Assembly: GCA_022795445.1 (NCBI GenBank)
Contig: JAAWGR010000017.1
Span: 1-41,822, forward strand
Source: Oscillibacter sp.
GTDB lineage: Bacteria > Bacillota > Clostridia > Oscillospirales > Oscillospiraceae
Length of the DNA stretch: 41,822 bases
Reading direction: 5' to 3'
The notes beneath the pieces were generated by a model. It was not told the DNA's origin. It saw only the letters and a list, made by a program, of their open reading frames with translations, and ran no database searches. Each line of letters opens with the position of its first letter. The stretch's first letter is position 1. The position numbers and the translations under genes were made by a program. This document shows positions 15,850 through 24,811 of this stretch, piece after piece.

Positions 15850-17406
15850 ATGGAATACATCATCAAATATACAGGGGACATTCTCTCACTGGGCTATTCC
15901 ACAGAGCTGCTGGATGCGCAGTTTGCCATCATGGAGCTGACGGACCAGGAGGCTGGACGGATTTTGGAACACCGGCAGGTGACCTGCTTTGAGGCGGCGC
16001 GGCGGCTCAGCGGCCTGCTCAGCCGGAGCCTGGAAGCGGTCTGCATCCCGCCCGTCCAGCGGGAGAACGGCTTGGGGCTGACGGGGAAGGGGGTTTTGAT
16101 CGGCTTTGTAGACTCGGGACTGGACCTGACCCACCCGGAATTTCTGGGAGAGGATGGAACCAGCCGGGTGACGGCGCTCTGGGATATGACCGCAGAGGGG
16201 ACGCCGCCGGAAGGTTTCCACCGCGGAGCGGCGTTTTCCGGTGCGGAGATTGCCGCGGGCCTGGTCCCCTCCACGGACCAGAACGGCCATGGCACCGCCG
16301 TCGCCGCCATTGCGGCCGGACGCAGCGGCGCGGCCCCGAACGCGTCCATTGCGGCGGTGAAGCTGGGGAGTTCCCAGACCACCGACGTGATGCGGGCGAT
16401 CAAGTTTCTGCTGGACCAGGCGGAGGCGCGGGGGATGCCCTGCGTCATCAACCTCAGCTACGGGACCAACTGCGGCTCCCACTGGGGGCAGACCCTGTTT
16501 GAGAGCTACATTGACCAGTCCGCCCAGCGGGGACGGAGCGTCATCGTCTGCGCCGCTGGAAACGAGGGCAGCGGCGCCCACCACTTCCAAGGGCGGCTGG
16601 TGGAGAACGGCGTCGTGGATGCAGAGTTCAATGTCTCCACCCTGCGGAATCGGGTCTATCTCTCTCTTTGGAAAAGCTTTGCCGACGAGGCGGCCTTTGA
16701 GCTGGTGCTCCCAAACGGCCAGACAACCGGGCCGCTGACGGAGGGAATCCGGTTCCTCCGCTTTGGGGCGGTCCGGATCGCGGCTTACTACGGCGTACCC
16801 ACCCACTACAGCGTTTCCCAGGAGGTGCTGATCTACATGGACGCCCCTGCTGGGGAGCTGAATGGATTATGGAAGCTGCGGTGCTATGGAAAAAAGGTAT
16901 CGGACGGCCGGTTCAATGTGTGGCTGCCCACCATGGAGGAAGTGACGGACCGTACCGCCTTCCTCCAGCCGGAGCCGGATCTCACCATCACGCTTCCGGC
17001 TACGGCCCTGTTTCCCATCTCTGTAGGCGGATTTCGGCCGGAGACAGAGACCATCAGCCCCTTTTCCGGCCGGGGGGTCCAGGACTGTGCCGGCCGGTCT
17101 CTGCTGGACATCACGGCCCCAGCCGAGGGGGTCCGTTCCGCCAAGGTCGGCGGCGGTTACGACGTGTTCGCCGGCACCAGCATGGCGGCGCCCTTTGTCT
17201 CTGGGGCGGCGGCGCTGATGATGGAGTGGGGCATCGTCCAGGGAAACGATCTGTTCCTTTACAACCAGCGGGTAAAAGCATTCCTATGCAAAGGCGCGGT
17301 TCGCAGCCCTTACATGGCCTATCCAAATCCGCAATGGGGGTATGGGCGGCTGAACCTGTGCGGGACCATGGAGGAACTGGTCAACCATTTGGAAAGGGGG
17401 CTTTGA
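15850..17406 (+). CDS. Csp-type subtilisin-family germination protease (first of pair)
   Basis: This 518-residue S8 protease has all catalytic residues: Asp88 (VDSG), His147 (NGHGT), oxyanion Asn238 (AAGNEG) and Ser444 (GTSMAAP). The first 70 residues form a pro-domain. A long insert of about 150 residues sits between the Asn and Ser regions, as in the Clostridium CspA/B/C proteins. There is no secretion signal, which fits proteins packed into spores from inside. CspB-type enzymes cut pro-SleC during germination. AGGAGG lies four bases before the ATG; a TTG further upstream was rejected. The next csp gene starts two bases after its stop. Confidence 0.88.
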   Translation: MEYIIKYTGDILSLGYSTELLDAQFAIMELTDQEAGRILEHRQVTCFEAARRLSGLLSRSLEAVCIPPVQRENGLGLTGKGVLIGFVDSGLDLTHPEFLGEDGTSRVTALWDMTAEGTPPEGFHRGAAFSGAEIAAGLVPSTDQNGHGTAVAAIAAGRSGAAPNASIAAVKLGSSQTTDVMRAIKFLLDQAEARGMPCVINLSYGTNCGSHWGQTLFESYIDQSAQRGRSVIVCAAGNEGSGAHHFQGRLVENGVVDAEFNVSTLRNRVYLSLWKSFADEAAFELVLPNGQTTGPLTEGIRFLRFGAVRIAAYYGVPTHYSVSQEVLIYMDAPAGELNGLWKLRCYGKKVSDGRFNVWLPTMEEVTDRTAFLQPEPDLTITLPATALFPISVGGFRPETETISPFSGRGVQDCAGRSLLDITAPAEGVRSAKVGGGYDVFAGTSMAAPFVSGAAALMMEWGIVQGNDLFLYNQRVKAFLCKGAVRSPYMAYPNPQWGYGRLNLCGTMEELVNHLERGL

Positions 17407-17407
17407 G

Positions 17408-19120
17408 ATGCGCCTAACACCGGAAGCAGAGGCGTTCATTCATGCGCCGGATACTGTGGATTTTGTCACCCGGGCTACTAGCGCCTTTTTTGATTACGCG
17501 CATAATTCTGACGAGATCGTGGTAGGGCAGATGCTGATGGGGCGGTATGTCTTAGGCTATGTGAAGGCGGAGAATTTTCACCGGCTGGAAGATGCGTTAG
17601 GGGCCATTTTTGTCAGTTCCGTTCCCGTAGTTCTGGGCCTGCTGGACCGGCCTGCCCTGGAGGCGGCGGGAGTTTCCCAGGTCCATAACCAGCCCTATCT
17701 GAACCTCAAGGGCCGGGGGGTGCTTCTGGGCTTTGTGGATACCGGGATCGATTACACCCAGGATGTATTCCGCTACGAGGATGGCAGCAGCAAAATACAG
17801 TACATCTACGACCAGACCGCCGAGGGGGACCCGCCCTCCGGCTTTCTCCTGGGCCGGGAGTACAGCAAGGCGGATATCGACGCTGCCTTAGCGTCGGAGG
17901 ACCCCTATGCCCTGGTGCCGGAACGGGATGAATCGGGACACGGTACCTTTCTGGCTTCGGTAGCTGCCGGGAAGCAGACGGATGAGTTCTCCGGCGCGGC
18001 CCCAGACGCAGAGATCATCGCCGTGAAGCTGAAAAAAGCCCGGCCCTTCTACCGGGAAAAATACTGCGTCCCGGCGGACCAGGAGAACGCCTATGAGTCC
18101 AGCGCCGTCATGCTTGGAATCGAGTATATCCTCCGCAAGGCACAGGAGATGGACCGCCCGGTGGCCATCTGCATCGGCCTTGGCACCAATTCCAGCGGCC
18201 ATGACGGGTACAGCGTTTTTGAGGAGTATCTGGGCGGCGTGTCCATCCAGAAGGGCGTGTGCCTTTGCGCCGCGGCGGGGAATGAGGCGGAGGCCCGGCA
18301 TCATACTGGCGGGGTTTTGCAGCCGGGAGGGCCTCCAGGGCAGGTAGACCTGAAGGTGGGCGAGAACGCGGGGAACGTCTACCTGGCGGTGTGGAACACG
18401 GTAGCGGACCGCATTTCCCTCTCGGTACGGTCTCCCTCTGGGGAACTGGTGGGCCGGGTGCCTGCCCGGCCGGGGACGGACCCTGCCGCCGATGTAAAGT
18501 TGGTATTAGAGGCGGCCCGGGTACAGATTGAGTATCACTTCCCGGTAGAGGGCAGCGGGGGACAGTTGTCGGTGATCCGGATTCTGGGGGCTACGCCGGG
18601 GGTGTGGACCATCCAGCTCCATGGGGATATTGTGCTGAACGGGCAGTACCAGGTGTGGCTCCCCATGACCGGCTTTGTTGCGCCGTCGGTGGAATTTTTG
18701 GCCGCCACGCCGGATTATACCATCACCAACCCGGGCACGGCCGTAGGGCCGATCTGCTGCGGGGCCTATGACAGCGCGGGGAAGAGCCTGTATGCGAAAT
18801 CCTCCCGTGGCCCCGCTTGGGATGGCCGGATTCTGCCGGACCTGGTAGCTCCCGGCGTAGGGGTACGGGGGATCTATCCTTACGGACCCGGCCTCATGAG
18901 CGGCACCAGCGCGGCGGCGGCGGTACTGGCGGGGATCTGTGCGTTATTGCTTCAGTGGGGAATCCGGGAGGGCAATGACCCGGCGATGGGGACCTATCAA
19001 ATCCGGGCCTATCTCATCCGGGGCTGTCTCCGGCGGGACGACATGGTATACCCCAACAACCAGTGGGGATATGGAGCTGTCCAGCTGATGCAGAGCTTTC
19101 ACCTGATGCGGGAGCTGTGA
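17408..19120 (+). CDS. Csp-type subtilisin-family germination protease (second of pair)
   Basis: This 570-residue S8 protease is a diverged paralogue of the upstream gene. Asp111 (VDTG), His178 (SGHGT) and Ser501 (SGTSAAAA) are present, so it is not one of the degraded, catalytically dead forms such as Clostridioides CspC. The N-terminal 95 residues form a pro-domain different from its neighbour's. Both share the C-terminal pattern YPNxQWGYG. AAGGGGG lies eight bases before the ATG. The two could split roles, one cutting SleC and one sensing or activating. The gene ends four bases from the convergent glycosyltransferase. Confidence 0.87.
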   Translation: MRLTPEAEAFIHAPDTVDFVTRATSAFFDYAHNSDEIVVGQMLMGRYVLGYVKAENFHRLEDALGAIFVSSVPVVLGLLDRPALEAAGVSQVHNQPYLNLKGRGVLLGFVDTGIDYTQDVFRYEDGSSKIQYIYDQTAEGDPPSGFLLGREYSKADIDAALASEDPYALVPERDESGHGTFLASVAAGKQTDEFSGAAPDAEIIAVKLKKARPFYREKYCVPADQENAYESSAVMLGIEYILRKAQEMDRPVAICIGLGTNSSGHDGYSVFEEYLGGVSIQKGVCLCAAAGNEAEARHHTGGVLQPGGPPGQVDLKVGENAGNVYLAVWNTVADRISLSVRSPSGELVGRVPARPGTDPAADVKLVLEAARVQIEYHFPVEGSGGQLSVIRILGATPGVWTIQLHGDIVLNGQYQVWLPMTGFVAPSVEFLAATPDYTITNPGTAVGPICCGAYDSAGKSLYAKSSRGPAWDGRILPDLVAPGVGVRGIYPYGPGLMSGTSAAAAVLAGICALLLQWGIREGNDPAMGTYQIRAYLIRGCLRRDDMVYPNNQWGYGAVQLMQSFHLMREL

Positions 19121-19124
19121 ACGG

Positions 19125-20216
19125 CTATGCGTCTTCCGTCCCCTTCGGCTCCAGGCTCTGGAAAAAGGCCCGGTTATGCAGGACCGCGGCTGCGTCCGGC
19201 TTAAAGGCCGCGGCCAATTCGTTCATCCGCGCTCCGCGTTCCAGGTCGCCCAGGCGGCTGTAGCATACGCACAGCTGGATACAGGGCAGATAGCCATAGC
19301 AGTCGGGGGAGACGAAGCCGCCACGGCTGTCCTTTCGGGAGCAGGTCAAGGCCAAGGAGTACCAGTAGATGGCCAGAGGCAGGTTTTCCCGCTGGAAAAA
19401 CCAGCGTCCCAGCTCGCAGCATACCTCCGCCCTGGGACGGTCAAAGGCAAAGCTGCGGAAAAGCGCCTGTAGCGCCTTTTCCGGCTGGTTCATACGCTCA
19501 TAGCAGTAAGCACAGTGGCAGCAGGCGTCAATGTTATTTTCCACCCAGCCCCGTCCCTCGCTGAGGAACCGCTCAAAGGTCTGGACAGCTTCCTCATAGC
19601 GCTGGTGGTAATACAGTTCCCGGCCGTAGTAAAACTGCTGCCGGGGTTCCAGTTCTGCGCCCTGTTCGAGCTGTTTTTCATAAATTCGCAGGTTCCTCTC
19701 CGGGTCGGAAGGGCGCAGTTTCCGGTGGGTAATGGCAAAATCACTGTAAAGGACTTGGCCGACCGGCGTGATGGCCTCATGCACTGCGCCTTCCCACCGC
19801 ATACCTGCGTGGTTTTTGATGAGCCTTTCCCGGAAATAGGAAAAGGTTACATTCCCATACGCGTCAAATCCTGTGTTGTATTTTGCCATGACCACATTGA
19901 CCGCAGGGTCCAGCGTTTCCTTCAACGTCTGAAACGCAGCCTGGTCCGCCTCCAGAATCACGTCGTCCGCATCCAGCCACATACAATAATCCATTTCTGC
20001 CAGAGAAAAGGCGTAATTTCGGGCCGCGGCGAAGTCCTCAATCCAATCAAAATGGTAGACGCGGCTGGTAAAGCGTTCTGCGATCTCCCGCGTCCGGTCG
20101 GCAGAACCCGTGTCGACAATCACGATCTCATCGACCAGGCTGGCCGCGGTTTCCAAGCAGCGGGCCAGTACGTCTTCCTCATTCCGCACGATCATGCACA
20201 GGCTGACTGTAACCAT
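19125..20216 (-). CDS. Family 2 glycosyltransferase with C-terminal helical repeats
   Basis: This 363-residue cytoplasmic protein has a GT-A domain: SLCMIVRNEEDVL at the start, VDTGSADRT, and the metal site WLDADD, followed by RWEGAVHEAI. The C-terminal 150 residues are rich in tetratricopeptide-like helices (YEEAVQTFERFL, PEKALQALFRSFAFDRP). It lies directly downstream of two collagen-like genes on the same strand, so it may glycosylate Thr residues of their Gly-x-Thr repeats, as known for BclA of Bacillus exosporium; this is inferred. AAGGAGG lies six bases before the chosen ATG, eight codons inside a longer frame. Confidence 0.88.
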   Translation of the reverse strand: MVTVSLCMIVRNEEDVLARCLETAASLVDEIVIVDTGSADRTREIAERFTSRVYHFDWIEDFAAARNYAFSLAEMDYCMWLDADDVILEADQAAFQTLKETLDPAVNVVMAKYNTGFDAYGNVTFSYFRERLIKNHAGMRWEGAVHEAITPVGQVLYSDFAITHRKLRPSDPERNLRIYEKQLEQGAELEPRQQFYYGRELYYHQRYEEAVQTFERFLSEGRGWVENNIDACCHCAYCYERMNQPEKALQALFRSFAFDRPRAEVCCELGRWFFQRENLPLAIYWYSLALTCSRKDSRGGFVSPDCYGYLPCIQLCVCYSRLGDLERGARMNELAAAFKPDAAAVLHNRAFFQSLEPKGTEDA

Positions 20217-20246
20217 GAAGCATCCTCCTTTATAAGCCAAAACTGC

Positions 20247-20278
20247 GGGGGCGGCGTTCAGAAAAGGACGCCGCCCCC
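20247..20278 (-). terminator. Hairpin between the collagen-like gene and the glycosyltransferase gene
   Basis: An 11-pair perfect stem (GGGGGCGGCGT with ACGCCGCCCCC, ten-base loop). Read leftwards it is followed by GCAGTTTTGG. Partial termination would give more collagen-like protein than glycosyltransferase. Confidence 0.55.
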
Positions 20279-20302
20279 AAATTGAGCCGAAGAATTTTCC
20301 GG

Positions 20303-21418
20303 TCAGCTCAGCCGGGTAATCGTCAAGGATGCGCCCGCGCCGCTGCTGATCAGCACCGCGATGCCAGCCAGCACGAGGGGATAGAGCTGGAGGGAGACGG
20401 TAGAATTAGCAGGCAGATCGACCACAATTTTATTTTCAAAGTTAGAGACAGCCGCCACCGGCGCGATGGTGGACGCTGTGTTGTTCGTCCCGTTGATGAC
20501 CAGGCGGCTGCCCATCAGCAGGGCCGCCGTGGTATTCACGTGGTAGGAGATGCGGTAACGTCCAGCGGTGGCCACGGTAAACACGGTATTGCCCGCGTTA
20601 GCCGCGATATCCGCAGAGAACACCTGGGCGTTGGGCAGCGGGATTGGGATACCGCCAAGAGCCACGGTCAAGCTGGTGCCTGCGGTGTTGGCGGCAAATC
20701 CAGCCGTTGCCGTGGGGTTTGGGCCGTTTGGCCCGGTAGGCCCAGTCGTGCCGGTCGGTCCGGTAGGGCCGGTGGGACCCGTGTCGCCAACCGCGCCGGC
20801 AGGACCCGTATCGCCAGCCGCGCCGGTGGCACCGATGGGCCCTGTGGGACCGGCAAGCCCGGTTGCGCCGGTTGCGCCCGCTGTGCCCGCTGCGCCCGTT
20901 GGACCGGCAGGGCCGGTGACGCCATCTGCGCCAGCCGCGCCGGCGGCTCCGGCGGGACCCGCTGCACCGTCCGCGCCGGCAGGTCCAGTGGGGCCAGCCG
21001 CGCCGTCAGGCCCGGCTGCACCATCTGCGCCCGTGGGGCCGGTAGGCCCGGTAGGGCCAGCCGGTCCTGCCGCACCGGTAGCGGGGCCGTCCGCGCCCGC
21101 AGGGCCAGCCGCGCCCGTAGGGCCGGTAAAGACCGGCGCATCCAGCGCCGCGCTTAGCTTTGCGCCCAACAGCAGCTGCTGCTGGGTGATTTCGTCCAGC
21201 GTTTTCCGTACACTGTTGTTTACCTCCAAAACGTCGCTGATATCTGCGCCTCCGCTGAGGCCGGGCAGTGTGCCAAGGACGAATTGCAGTTTCTCGCCCT
21301 CCGCGTTCAGAATATGGCTCAGGCCCAGTTCTTCGGCGGCGATGGAGGAAATGACTTCATTGACGCTGCCGTCTCGGGTCAGAGGGGGATCTATCTGGGG
21401 ATAATTGGGCATCGACAT
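20303..21418 (-). CDS. Collagen-like (BclA-type) spore-surface protein, downstream copy
   Basis: This 371-residue protein has three parts. An N-terminal domain of about 95 residues holds [12 protein letters not shown] and NAEGEKLQ. About 140 residues of Gly-x-y repeats (mostly [12 protein letters not shown]) follow from about 95, with one break at GPAT-GAAG. The C-terminal 130 residues form a beta-rich globular domain ([25 protein letters not shown]) like the trimerising C-terminal domains of BclA proteins. The Thr-rich triplets could be glycosylated. AGGAGGTG lies seven bases before the first ATG. It follows its paralogue by 14 bases, so both are co-transcribed. Spore-surface location is inferred from the family and from sleC/csp nearby. 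Confidence 0.87.
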   Translation of the reverse strand: MSMPNYPQIDPPLTRDGSVNEVISSIAAEELGLSHILNAEGEKLQFVLGTLPGLSGGADISDVLEVNNSVRKTLDEITQQQLLLGAKLSAALDAPVFTGPTGAAGPAGADGPATGAAGPAGPTGPTGPTGADGAAGPDGAAGPTGPAGADGAAGPAGAAGAAGADGVTGPAGPTGAAGTAGATGATGLAGPTGPIGATGAAGDTGPAGAVGDTGPTGPTGPTGTTGPTGPNGPNPTATAGFAANTAGTSLTVALGGIPIPLPNAQVFSADIAANAGNTVFTVATAGRYRISYHVNTTAALLMGSRLVINGTNNTASTIAPVAAVSNFENKIVVDLPANSTVSLQLYPLVLAGIAVLISSGAGASLTITRLS

Positions 21419-21432
21419 ACCAATACACCTCC

Positions 21433-22545
21433 TCAGCTCAGCCGGGTGATCATCAGGGAAGCGCCCGCGGAGCCCGGAAGCAGTGTCGCGGCGGACACGA
21501 TCCCGAACATACGCAGGGATACGGTAGACCCGGCGGGCAGGTCCAGCAGGATCTCATTGGAGAAATGGCTGAGGGAAACCAGGGGCGCAATTGTAGAGGC
21601 TGTATTTGCCGAGCCGTTGATCACTAAGGCAGTTCCGCTGGCCAAGGCGGCCGTGGTGTTTACCTCATAAGACAAGAGATAGCGTCCGGCGGTATTGACG
21701 GTGAATACGGTGTTTGTGGCATTCACTGTGATATCGGCAGGGAGGATTTGGCTGTTGGGCAGTGGGACCAAAACGCCTCCCAGCACCACAGCCAGCACAG
21801 TGCCACTGGTGTTGGCCGCAAAACTGGAAGTGGCAGTGACATTGACGCCGGTGGGGCCAGTGGGGCCAGTAGGGCCGGTCGCGCCCGTGGGGCCAACAGG
21901 GCCGGTTGCACTGGTGGGGCCGGTTGCGCCAATGGGACCCGCTGCGCCGTCCGCACCGGTAGGACCCGTGGGGCCGGCAGGCCCAGTTGCGCCCGTGGGG
22001 CCGGCAGGGCCGGTTGCGCCGGTGGGACCGACTGCGCCATCCGCGCCGGCAGGGCCGGTGGGGCCAGTGGGACCAGCCGCGCCGTCAAGACCAGCAGCGC
22101 CGGTGGGACCGGCAGGACCCGTTGCACCGGTAGTACCTGTCGCACCGGCTGCGCCGGCAGGACCGGTTGCGCCCGTAGGGCCGGTGGGCCCGGTGGGGCC
22201 GCCTGCGGGACCCGTCGCGCCGGTAGGGCCGGTGGGACCGGTAGGGCCTTGCATCTGGGACGCCTCAAGCGCGCCCTGCATCTTTGCCCGCAGAAAAAGC
22301 TGGTTTTGAACCGTAGCTTCCAGCAGATCGCGTACGCTCTCGTTTGCTGCCAGCACGTCGCTGACCGTCGCAGGAGGTCCGCTGAGGCCGGGCAGGGTTC
22401 CCAGGATATATTGCAGTTTCTCGCCCTCTGCGTTTAAAATATGGCTAAGACCCAGTTCCTCCATAGCAATGGAGGATAAGATCTGATTAACGGCATCTTC
22501 CCGGCCAATCGGGGGATCAACAACGGGAAAGCTGGGCATAGACAT
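21433..22545 (-). CDS. Collagen-like (BclA-type) spore-surface protein, upstream copy
   Basis: This 370-residue paralogue of the next gene has the same three parts: the N-terminal domain ([12 protein letters not shown]), a Gly-x-y stretch rich in GPT and GAT, and a C-terminal beta domain ([25 protein letters not shown]). The two genes look like a tandem duplication that has since diverged; the DNA repeats invite slippage and may vary in length between strains. AAAGGAG lies eight bases before the ATG at 22545; a much longer frame overlaps the divergent gene upstream and was rejected. The Gly-x-y stretch is broken once ([10 protein letters not shown]). Confidence 0.87.
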   Translation of the reverse strand: MSMPSFPVVDPPIGREDAVNQILSSIAMEELGLSHILNAEGEKLQYILGTLPGLSGPPATVSDVLAANESVRDLLEATVQNQLFLRAKMQGALEASQMQGPTGPTGPTGATGPAGGPTGPTGPTGATGPAGAAGATGTTGATGPAGPTGAAGLDGAAGPTGPTGPAGADGAVGPTGATGPAGPTGATGPAGPTGPTGADGAAGPIGATGPTSATGPVGPTGATGPTGPTGPTGVNVTATSSFAANTSGTVLAVVLGGVLVPLPNSQILPADITVNATNTVFTVNTAGRYLLSYEVNTTAALASGTALVINGSANTASTIAPLVSLSHFSNEILLDLPAGSTVSLRMFGIVSAATLLPGSAGASLMITRLS

Positions 22546-22628
22546 GGACAAAACTCCTTTCCAGCGGCGCCCGGCCGGACGGATGTGATCCGCATGGCTG
22601 GGCCTTCCAGCCCGGCAGGCGCCTGACC

Positions 22629-22656
22629 TATCGTATGCGCCTGTGTTCCGGCAGGT
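22629..22656 (-). promoter_or_regulatory. Sigma-K-like promoter of the collagen-like genes
   Basis: Read leftwards, AC (near 22656-22655), a 17-base spacer and CATACGATA (22637-22629) fit the sigma-K form AC-N16-17-CATAnnnTA. It lies about 84 bases before the ATG of the first collagen-like gene. Confidence 0.45.
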
Positions 22657-22691
22657 TCTTCCTTCCGGCATTCCCAAGCTGGGGACAGGTG

Positions 22692-22700
22692 CATAGAATA
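22692..22700 (+). promoter_or_regulatory. Sigma-K-like -10 box before the divergent spore-surface gene
   Basis: CATAGAATA, identical to the box before sleC, lies 89 bases before the ATG. The -35 AC element is not evident. A GC-rich stem-loop (22704-22737) follows at once and would sit at the 5' end of the mRNA. Confidence 0.35.
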
Positions 22701-22788
22701 AACCGGCGGTGCAGGCAGCTGCACTGTACATCCGCCGTTTTCCGTTTCTGAAAGGAAGATTCTGGAGCGGTGATTGGAGTTTCGGAAT

Positions 22789-23595
22789 ATGTCGATGCCT
22801 TCTTTTCCTCCCTGCGGAGCAGGTATGACAAAAGATGAGGCGCTCACCATGATCATCGCCTCTATCGCCATGGAGGAACTTGCCCTCAGCCACATTGTCA
22901 ACGCCGAGGGTGAAAAGCTGCAATACATCCTGGGGACTCTCTCAAGAAAGCATGAGATTTGCGCCAGCACCCAGGAGGTTTTAGCGGTAAACAAGAGCGT
23001 GAAGGAATTGCTGGACACGGTGATGCAGAGCCAAATGCTATTGAAGGGAAAACTGGAAAAGGCGCTGGAAGCCAGCGGCCGCGTATCCGTACCCGCACCA
23101 GGCCCGATTTGTCCTTGTAAGCCGGTCCAGCCGGACAAACCGCCTTGCGGCGGCGTTCCATGCGGCCGGAAGAGCGCGATTGAGCTGGTCAGCCGGTGTA
23201 AGAGCCTTTCCTGGGCCAATGGGTCGTTCATGTCTTGGAAGTGCCAGGAACAAAGGGGCAATGGGATTCGCTGGAATGAGAAAGACCCAACGCTGGTGCA
23301 TTTGGATGGGGAAAGAGTTTATATGCTGAACTATACGGTAAACGTCCGGGACCCTTATCCTGGGGACGGCGCGGGAGCGGTTTTTGTAAAGCTTACGCCC
23401 TGCGATGCTTTTTCCAGCGTCCTGCCGCTCTATTTTTCGCTGAATTGCATGGAGTGTAAGCCCTTGACGCTGCATTATTCCGCTGTGCTTTTCCCGCAGG
23501 CGTGTTCGCCGTCCTGTGCGGACCTCTCTTTACTTCTGCGGTATCGAGACAGACTTCTTGTGGAGCAGGCGTCTCTCAGCATTGCAGAGATATAA
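22789..23595 (+). CDS. Protein sharing the N-terminal domain of the collagen-like proteins; unknown C-terminal domain
   Basis: This 268-residue protein has the same first 95 residues as the two collagen-like proteins ([27 protein letters not shown], then a helix ending KLEKALEAS). No Gly-x-y repeat follows; instead there is a short Cys/Pro linker ([15 protein letters not shown]) and a beta-rich domain of about 140 residues with several cysteines. It is transcribed away from the collagen-like pair. It could be a structural spore-coat or exosporium partner that uses the same docking domain. The C-terminal domain was not recognised. The start ATG has TGGAG nine bases upstream and is fixed by alignment with the paralogues. 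Confidence 0.75.
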   Translation: MSMPSFPPCGAGMTKDEALTMIIASIAMEELALSHIVNAEGEKLQYILGTLSRKHEICASTQEVLAVNKSVKELLDTVMQSQMLLKGKLEKALEASGRVSVPAPGPICPCKPVQPDKPPCGGVPCGRKSAIELVSRCKSLSWANGSFMSWKCQEQRGNGIRWNEKDPTLVHLDGERVYMLNYTVNVRDPYPGDGAGAVFVKLTPCDAFSSVLPLYFSLNCMECKPLTLHYSAVLFPQACSPSCADLSLLLRYRDRLLVEQASLSIAEI

Positions 23596-23635
23596 AGCGA
23601 AGCAGTTCCAGACTTTTTGCTCCAAAGAAAAAAAG

Positions 23636-23663
23636 CAGGCCGTTTTTAACGGCCTGTCTTTTT
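23636..23663. terminator. Bidirectional terminator
   Basis: A nine-pair stem (CAGGCCGTT with AACGGCCTG, TTT loop) is followed by TCTTTTT and preceded by AAAGAAAAAAAG, so it can end both the plus-strand spore gene and the minus-strand importer operon. Confidence 0.8.
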
Positions 23664-23784
23664 ATCCTGTTGAATGAATCTGGGCAGGATTATGCCAAGT
23701 ACCTTTGGTTTCTTGGCGCTGCGGACTGTGGCTGGAAATTTTCCCGGGCAGGCCGCAGATTTTTTGCCGCTCTTTCGCCTCGTC

Positions 23785-24753
23785 TCAGGCGTAGAGGTGG
23801 CAAAACAGGTAATGGTCCGGCGAAGCCTTCACCTTTGGCGGGGCCTGTTCCTTGCAGATCTGCATACACTTGGCACAGCGGGGATGGAACTTGCAGCCGG
23901 AAGGCGCGTTCATTGGAGAGGGGATATTGCCCTGAAGGATAATCCGCTGACGCTTGACCTCCGGGTCTGGCACCGGCACGGCCGACAAAAGCGCTTGGGT
24001 GTAGGGGTGCATGGGATTGGAATAAAGTTCCTCCTTGCCCGCCACCTCTACAAAATTCCCCAAATACATCACGCCCACCTGATCGCTGATGTGCTCCACC
24101 ACGCTCAGGTCGTGGGCAATGAAGAGGTAGGTCAGGTTCCTGGCCTCTTTCAGGTCCGCCAGCAAGTTCAGCACCTGGGACTGGATGGACACATCCAAAG
24201 CAGACACAGGTTCGTCCGCAATGATGACCTTCGGGTCCACCGCCAGGGCCCGGGCAATGCCGATGCGCTGCCGCTGGCCGCCGGAAAACTGATGCGGGTA
24301 ACGGTTGGCATGGTAGTCGTCCAGGCCCACTTGGCGAAGCAGGCTGACGACCCGCTCTTCCCGTTCCTTTTTATTGGGACAGAGGTTGTGGATAATCATC
24401 GGTTCCTCAATGATCTGGCGGACGTTCATCCGGGGATTGAGGGAGGCATAGGGGTCTTGGAACACCATCTGGATTTTCCTGCGGACGCTGCGCATATGTT
24501 TGCCGCGGCACCAGGTGATATCCTCGCCGTCTAATTCAATGCTGCCGTCCGTGGGCTTGATCAGCTTGCAGATCGTCAGTCCCATGGTGGATTTTCCGCA
24601 GCCTGACTCGCCCACGATGCCAAACACGTCCCCATCCTTGACGGAGAAGGTCACGTCATCCAGGGCTTTCACATACGCCGTTTTGCCGAACAGGCCCTTA
24701 CGCACCGGGTAATACTGCTTCAGATGCTCAATTTTCAAAATATCGGCTGCCAC
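23785..24753 (-). CDS. Peptide-type ABC importer ATPase, DppF/OppF type
   Basis: This 322-residue ATPase shows Walker A GESGCGKS, Q-loop MVFQDPYASLNPRM, signature FSGGQRQR, Walker B VIIADEP and switch His in FIAHD. The C-terminal oligopeptide-transporter extension carries the cysteines of GCKFHPRCAKCMQIC. It is the last gene of a five-gene importer operon. The start is read as a GTG seven bases after GAGGTG; a TTG one codon upstream is closer to the site and less likely. Confidence 0.93.
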   Translation of the reverse strand: MAADILKIEHLKQYYPVRKGLFGKTAYVKALDDVTFSVKDGDVFGIVGESGCGKSTMGLTICKLIKPTDGSIELDGEDITWCRGKHMRSVRRKIQMVFQDPYASLNPRMNVRQIIEEPMIIHNLCPNKKEREERVVSLLRQVGLDDYHANRYPHQFSGGQRQRIGIARALAVDPKVIIADEPVSALDVSIQSQVLNLLADLKEARNLTYLFIAHDLSVVEHISDQVGVMYLGNFVEVAGKEELYSNPMHPYTQALLSAVPVPDPEVKRQRIILQGNIPSPMNAPSGCKFHPRCAKCMQICKEQAPPKVKASPDHYLFCHLYA

Positions 24754-24811
24754 CAAATTTCACCTCGTTTCGTAAGATTCGCAGACAATGGAAGGCGTCT
24801 GCGGGCGGCGC

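Noticed and set aside
20700..22260. Repeat arrays that could be taken for CRISPR
   Set aside because: The repeats are in-frame triplet codons for Gly-x-y without uniform spacers, and no cas genes are present.
20568..22437. Long plus-strand frames made of Pro-Val-Gly-Pro or Arg-Ala-Gly repeats opposite the collagen-like genes
   Set aside because: They are mirror images of the Gly-x-y repeat DNA on the coding strand, with no ribosome site or independent domain.
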